From Tissierellia bacterium (GTDB taxonomy: Bacteria; Bacillota; Clostridia; Tissierellales; Tepidimicrobiaceae), in contig JAAYHX010000007.1 of assembly GCA_012735215.1 (NCBI GenBank), positions 1 to 34,865 of the forward strand: a stretch of 34,865 nt of DNA, given 5' to 3'. Below the pieces are notes generated by a model. The model was not told the origin of the DNA and did not search any database. It saw only the letters and a program-made list of their open reading frames with translations. Shown here piece by piece: positions 32,221-34,865 of this stretch; the first letter of the stretch is position 1, and each line of letters begins with the position of its first letter. A program made the position numbers and the translations under genes.

Positions 32221-33255
32221 ATGTACAACAGAAACAGAACAATAATACCCATTTTACTCTTGATCTTGGTACTTGCAATAGGAGCTACACTGAAGCTTAA
32301 AGGTAGAGATAAGGAGCAAGGTTCTGATTTATTGGAAGATGAAATTGAAATAATAAGATCTGATGATGAGCACAAACTTGATCCAACTGACGATGATAGT
32401 ATGAGAGAAACAGTTTTATACTTTAAGGATAAACAAGGCCTCTTGGTTCCTGTTATGATAAAATTACCATGGGAAGAGGGGATTGCAAAGCTTACTCTCA
32501 AAAACATGGTTGATAGCCTGGAACTTAGGGAAACCCTTGAACCTACTGGACTGATTCCTATTATACCTGCAGGTACACAAATACTAGGTATGGCAATAGA
32601 TCAGGATACAGGTTTATGTAAAGTGGATTTAAGCAAAGAAGTATTAAACTGTGAAACAAAAGAAGATGAAGAGGATATGATAAATGGTATTGTATATACT
32701 TTAACTGAGTTTCCCACTATAAAGGAAGTCCAGCTATTAGTGGAAGGTAAAGTAGTACCTACCTTTACCCATGGCACTGATACATCTACTGCTTTTAAGA
32801 GGGAAAATATAAATCTAGCAGGGAATTTAAATGAAGAAGGGTCCAAGGTGGTAGTTTATTACAAGGGAGAAAATAGTGAGGAGAACTTCGAATACTATGT
32901 GCCTGTAACGATTCCAACCTTAGCACCTGTTCCAAACGTATATACTGCTTTGGAGTTATTGTTTGACGGTCCTCCATCAGGGCTAGAACTAGGTTCTGAT
33001 ATTCCAGATGGAGTAAGTTTCCATGGGGTAGATGTAAGTGGCAAGACTGCCCATGTGGATATATCCTTTGATTATAAATATCCAGATAACATAGCTGCAG
33101 TGCTAAAGAATATGGCAAGAAATATTGGACTTACTCTAAGTGAGTTTGATGAGATTGAATCGGTAGAACTTCTCATTGATGGCAAAACCCTTGAAGAAGC
33201 GGGGCTTGATGTCTACATAAACGAAACAATACCAACCTTTGCCAATGAGTATTAA
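32221..33255 (+). CDS. GerMN domain protein (sporulation/germination)
   Basis: A 344-residue protein with an N-terminal anchor helix (IIPILLLILVLAIGATLKL), an acidic linker (~30-60), then two GerMN domains: ~65-190 (GTQILGMAIDQDTGLCKVDLS, VQLLVEGK) and ~205-340 (GVSFHGVDVSGKTAHVDIS, VELLIDGK). GerM-type proteins localise to the forespore engulfment membrane and are found in spore formers. AAGGAGGGGGG precedes the ATG. It lies between the UPF0316 gene and rdgB, and a terminator follows. Confidence 0.88.
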   Translation: MYNRNRTIIPILLLILVLAIGATLKLKGRDKEQGSDLLEDEIEIIRSDDEHKLDPTDDDSMRETVLYFKDKQGLLVPVMIKLPWEEGIAKLTLKNMVDSLELRETLEPTGLIPIIPAGTQILGMAIDQDTGLCKVDLSKEVLNCETKEDEEDMINGIVYTLTEFPTIKEVQLLVEGKVVPTFTHGTDTSTAFKRENINLAGNLNEEGSKVVVYYKGENSEENFEYYVPVTIPTLAPVPNVYTALELLFDGPPSGLELGSDIPDGVSFHGVDVSGKTAHVDISFDYKYPDNIAAVLKNMARNIGLTLSEFDEIESVELLIDGKTLEEAGLDVYINETIPTFANEY

Positions 33256-33281
33256 GCTGTCTTAGGGCAGCTTAATTTTAT
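33252..33281 (+). terminator. Terminator after the GerMN gene
   Basis: TTAAGCTG pairs with CAGCTTAA (33252-33259 / 33268-33275), extended inward by T-G and C-G pairs, followed by TTTTA. The stop codon is in the stem. Confidence 0.72.
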
Positions 33282-33347
33282 TTACAAGAAAATCTATAAA
33301 TGATAAAATAAATCATAATATACGAGGGAAAGAAGGTAAAGGGAGAT

Positions 33348-33983
33348 ATGAAGAGAAGGACCTTAGTGTTATCAACAGGTAATAGGAATAAGGTAGAGGA
33401 AATAAAGGACATATTAAAGCACTTGCCAGTAGACGTGCTTTCTAAAGATGAGTTGGGGCTAAAGGATATTGACGTTGATGAGGATGGAGAGACTTTAGAG
33501 GAAAATGCCATCAAAAAAGCTAAATCAATAAAGAATAAGGTTGATGGCATGGTAATGGCCGATGATACTGGCTTGTTTGTTGACTATTTAAAGGGAGAAC
33601 CAGGTATAAAATCAGCCAGATATTCAGATCCTGATGCTAATGATGAAAAGAATATTGAAAAGCTATTAAGTAAACTAGAGGGAGTCCCACTTGAAAAGAG
33701 GACTGCCATATTTAGGACAGTAATTGCCTTGATCACTGAAAAGGGAGATGTAATTACTGTTACTGGAGAATGTAAGGGATACATTGGTTTTGAGAAAAAA
33801 GGCCATAGTGGATTTGGATATGACCCTATATTTATTGTAGATGGATATGGTAAGACCTTTGCTGAATTGGGTAATGATATTAAGAACAATATAAGCCATA
33901 GAGCGAAAGCATTAGAAAAAATGAGAAACGTAATAACTGATATAATAAAGGATGGTAGAAATGAGGATAATAGTTGTCAGTGA
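33348..33983 (+). CDS. rdgB: XTP/dITP diphosphatase (RdgB/HAM1)
   Basis: A 211-residue house-cleaning nucleotidase that converts ITP, dITP and XTP to monophosphates, keeping deaminated purines out of nucleic acids. LVLSTGNRNKVEEIKDIL, DEDGETLEENAIKKA, VMADDTGLFVDYLKGEPGI, SARYSDPDAND, GHSGFGYDPIF and ISHRAKALEKM are all family motifs. It overlaps the following gene by 23 nt. The C-terminus carries ~10 extra residues produced by that overlap. Confidence 0.95.
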   Translation: MKRRTLVLSTGNRNKVEEIKDILKHLPVDVLSKDELGLKDIDVDEDGETLEENAIKKAKSIKNKVDGMVMADDTGLFVDYLKGEPGIKSARYSDPDANDEKNIEKLLSKLEGVPLEKRTAIFRTVIALITEKGDVITVTGECKGYIGFEKKGHSGFGYDPIFIVDGYGKTFAELGNDIKNNISHRAKALEKMRNVITDIIKDGRNEDNSCQ

Positions 33984-34446
33984 TACCCACGGCAGGATAG
34001 ATAGTTTTGTAAAAAGCATAAAATCCATAGAAAGACCAAAGTTTATTATTCATCTAGGAGATTATGTGGAAGATGGGGAGAAAATCCAATCTATTACAAA
34101 TATAGAAACAGTTATAGTTAAAGGCAATGGGGATTATTTTAACCAAAAGTATGAAGAAGATAAGCTGCTAGAGATTGAAGGAAAGAGATTCTTCATAACT
34201 CATGGTCATAAGTATTCAGTGAGAAACAGATTGGATACTATTATGTACAGGGGAGAAGAGTTAAAGGCAGATATAATTTTGTTTGGTCACACCCACGTAC
34301 CCATCATATTAGAGGAAGCCAATATGATGATAATGAATCCAGGAAGCCCCTCTTATCCAAGAGGAGTTGAAAGAGAAAAAACTTTTGGTATAATAGATAT
34401 TAGTAAGGAAATTAATATGTCCATAGAAAGAGTAAAGGATATTTAG
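33961..34446 (+). CDS. YfcE/MJ0936-type metallophosphodiesterase
   Basis: A 161-residue calcineurin-like phosphodiesterase. Metal motifs: VVSDTHGR (N-terminal DxH), HLGDYVEDG (GDxxxD), VKGNGDY (GNxD), FFITHGH and LFGHTHVPI. Family members hydrolyse simple or cyclic phosphodiesters; physiological substrates are unclear. Start at 33961 is set by AAGGATGG 5-7 nt upstream; ATG 33952 lies within that ribosome site. It is translationally coupled to rdgB. Confidence 0.9.
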   Translation: MRIIVVSDTHGRIDSFVKSIKSIERPKFIIHLGDYVEDGEKIQSITNIETVIVKGNGDYFNQKYEEDKLLEIEGKRFFITHGHKYSVRNRLDTIMYRGEELKADIILFGHTHVPIILEEANMMIMNPGSPSYPRGVEREKTFGIIDISKEINMSIERVKDI

Positions 34447-34456
34447 GATTTTCCTA

Positions 34457-34485
34457 TTGACATATGGCATTTACTCTGCTATAAT
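34457..34485 (+). promoter_or_regulatory. Strong tRNA-operon promoter
   Basis: Consensus TTGACA (34457-34462), 17-bp spacer, consensus TATAAT (34480-34485), 40 nt before the first tRNA. A perfect promoter is normal for stable RNA. Confidence 0.92.
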
Positions 34486-34525
34486 TATTTATTGTCAGCG
34501 GCATTAATTATATAATTGAAAAGGT

Positions 34526-34599
34526 GCGGGTGTAGCTTAATGGTAAAGCACTGGCTTCCCAAGCCAGCCACGAGGGTTCGATTCCCTTCATCCGCTCCA
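34526..34599 (+). tRNA. tRNA-Gly (anticodon CCC)
   Basis: Acceptor GCGGGTG/CATCCGC, T-loop GGTTCGATTCC and anticodon loop TTCCCAA with anticodon CCC (reads GGG). The CCA end is encoded (34597-34599). Confidence 0.95.
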
Positions 34600-34607
34600 G
34601 GAGACGT

Positions 34608-34685
34608 GGTGGATATGGCCTAGCTGGTTAAGGCGCCAGATTGTGGCTCTGGAGATCGTGGGTTCGAATCCCATTATCCACCCCA
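34608..34685 (+). tRNA. tRNA-His (anticodon GTG)
   Basis: Acceptor GTGGATA/TATCCAC with the extra 5' G (34608) facing C73, the identity mark of tRNA-His. Anticodon loop TTGTGGC. CCA encoded (34683-34685). Confidence 0.95.
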
Positions 34686-34692
34686 TTTTTTT

Positions 34693-34768
34693 GACCCATT
34701 AGCTCAGGCGGTAGAGCACCTGACTTTTAATCAGGGTGTCCGGCGTTCGAGTCGCCGATGGGTCACCA
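34693..34768 (+). tRNA. tRNA-Lys (anticodon TTT)
   Basis: Acceptor GACCCAT/ATGGGTC; anticodon loop CTTTTAA gives TTT. CCA encoded (34766-34768). Confidence 0.95.
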
Positions 34769-34776
34769 ATAAGCAT

Positions 34777-34860
34777 GCGGGAGTGGCGGAACTGGCAGAC
34801 GCGCTAGACTTAGGATCTAGTGTCTTTGACGTGGGGGTTCAAGTCCTCTCTCCCGCACCA
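34777..34860 (+). tRNA. tRNA-Leu (anticodon TAG)
   Basis: Acceptor GCGGGAG/CTCCCGC, long variable arm as in class II tRNAs; anticodon loop CTTAGGA gives TAG (reads CUA). CCA encoded to 34860. The array probably continues beyond the window. Confidence 0.95.
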
Positions 34861-34865
34861 CTAAA

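Overview
The window comes from a low-GC, anaerobic, spore-forming Firmicute, probably a clostridium or Tissierella-like relative. The signs are AT-rich codon use, strong AGGAGG ribosome sites, a GerMN-domain protein, the run pcrA-ligA-gatCAB, oxygen-sensitive double-cubane iron-sulfur enzymes, and three genes that appear to use UGA as selenocysteine. No genome name can be read from the sequence.

Layout. 0-3.3 kb: the 3' end of a probable type I restriction HsdR gene, a MATE exporter, and a MarR regulator followed by a ring-cleaving dioxygenase, with a palindrome in front of each of the last two genes. 3.3-12.7 kb: the most unusual part. A double-cubane reductase gene (-) diverges from an operon (+) of ABC substrate-binding selenoprotein, ABC ATPase, second double-cubane reductase and ABC permease selenoprotein. 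Then come a MerR-type regulator with a textbook operator-promoter and a Cys-rich lipoprotein solute-binding protein (+). Convergent to these is an operon (-) of DsrE-like protein, thioredoxin-like UxxC selenoprotein, YraQ/ArsP-like permease and a membrane-anchored protein ending in Cys-Cys. 12.8-18 kb: a divergent phosphoglycerate-mutase-like enzyme coupled to a PP-loop-like protein, a PHP phosphoesterase, two paralogous small membrane proteins and a diguanylate cyclase. 18.3-21 kb: glnA, then an AT-rich island with a type 44 polymorphic-toxin-domain protein lacking a standard start codon and a small membrane protein. 21-34.8 kb: housekeeping genes (pcrA, ligA, gatCAB, a HypE-like protein, a cell-wall amidase, a UPF0316 protein, a GerMN protein, rdgB, a YfcE phosphodiesterase) and four tRNA genes (Gly, His, Lys, Leu).

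The candidate system. The 4.5-12.6 kb locus has three in-frame TGA codons. In each case the family sequence continues after the TGA, and a hairpin of bacterial SECIS type lies 14-26 nt downstream. Vicinal Cys-Cys or Cys-Sec pairs, CxxC/UxxC motifs and a His/Cys cluster recur through almost every protein, and the regulator carries the three-Cys pattern of mercury/cadmium/zinc/lead sensors. I read it as a thiol/selenol relay for a soft metal or organometal: captured outside, imported by the ABC transporter, handled by the Trx-like and DsrE-like proteins, possibly reduced by the double-cubane enzymes, and expelled through the YraQ-like permease. From memory, this gene set matches families that NCBI annotation calls Sao (A, B, C, D, E, L, P, T; 'selenocysteine-assisted organometal'). 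The letters are used on that basis and could not be checked here. The substrate is unknown. No selenocysteine machinery (selA, selB, selC, selD) and no double-cubane activator ATPase lies in the window, so both would have to be encoded elsewhere.
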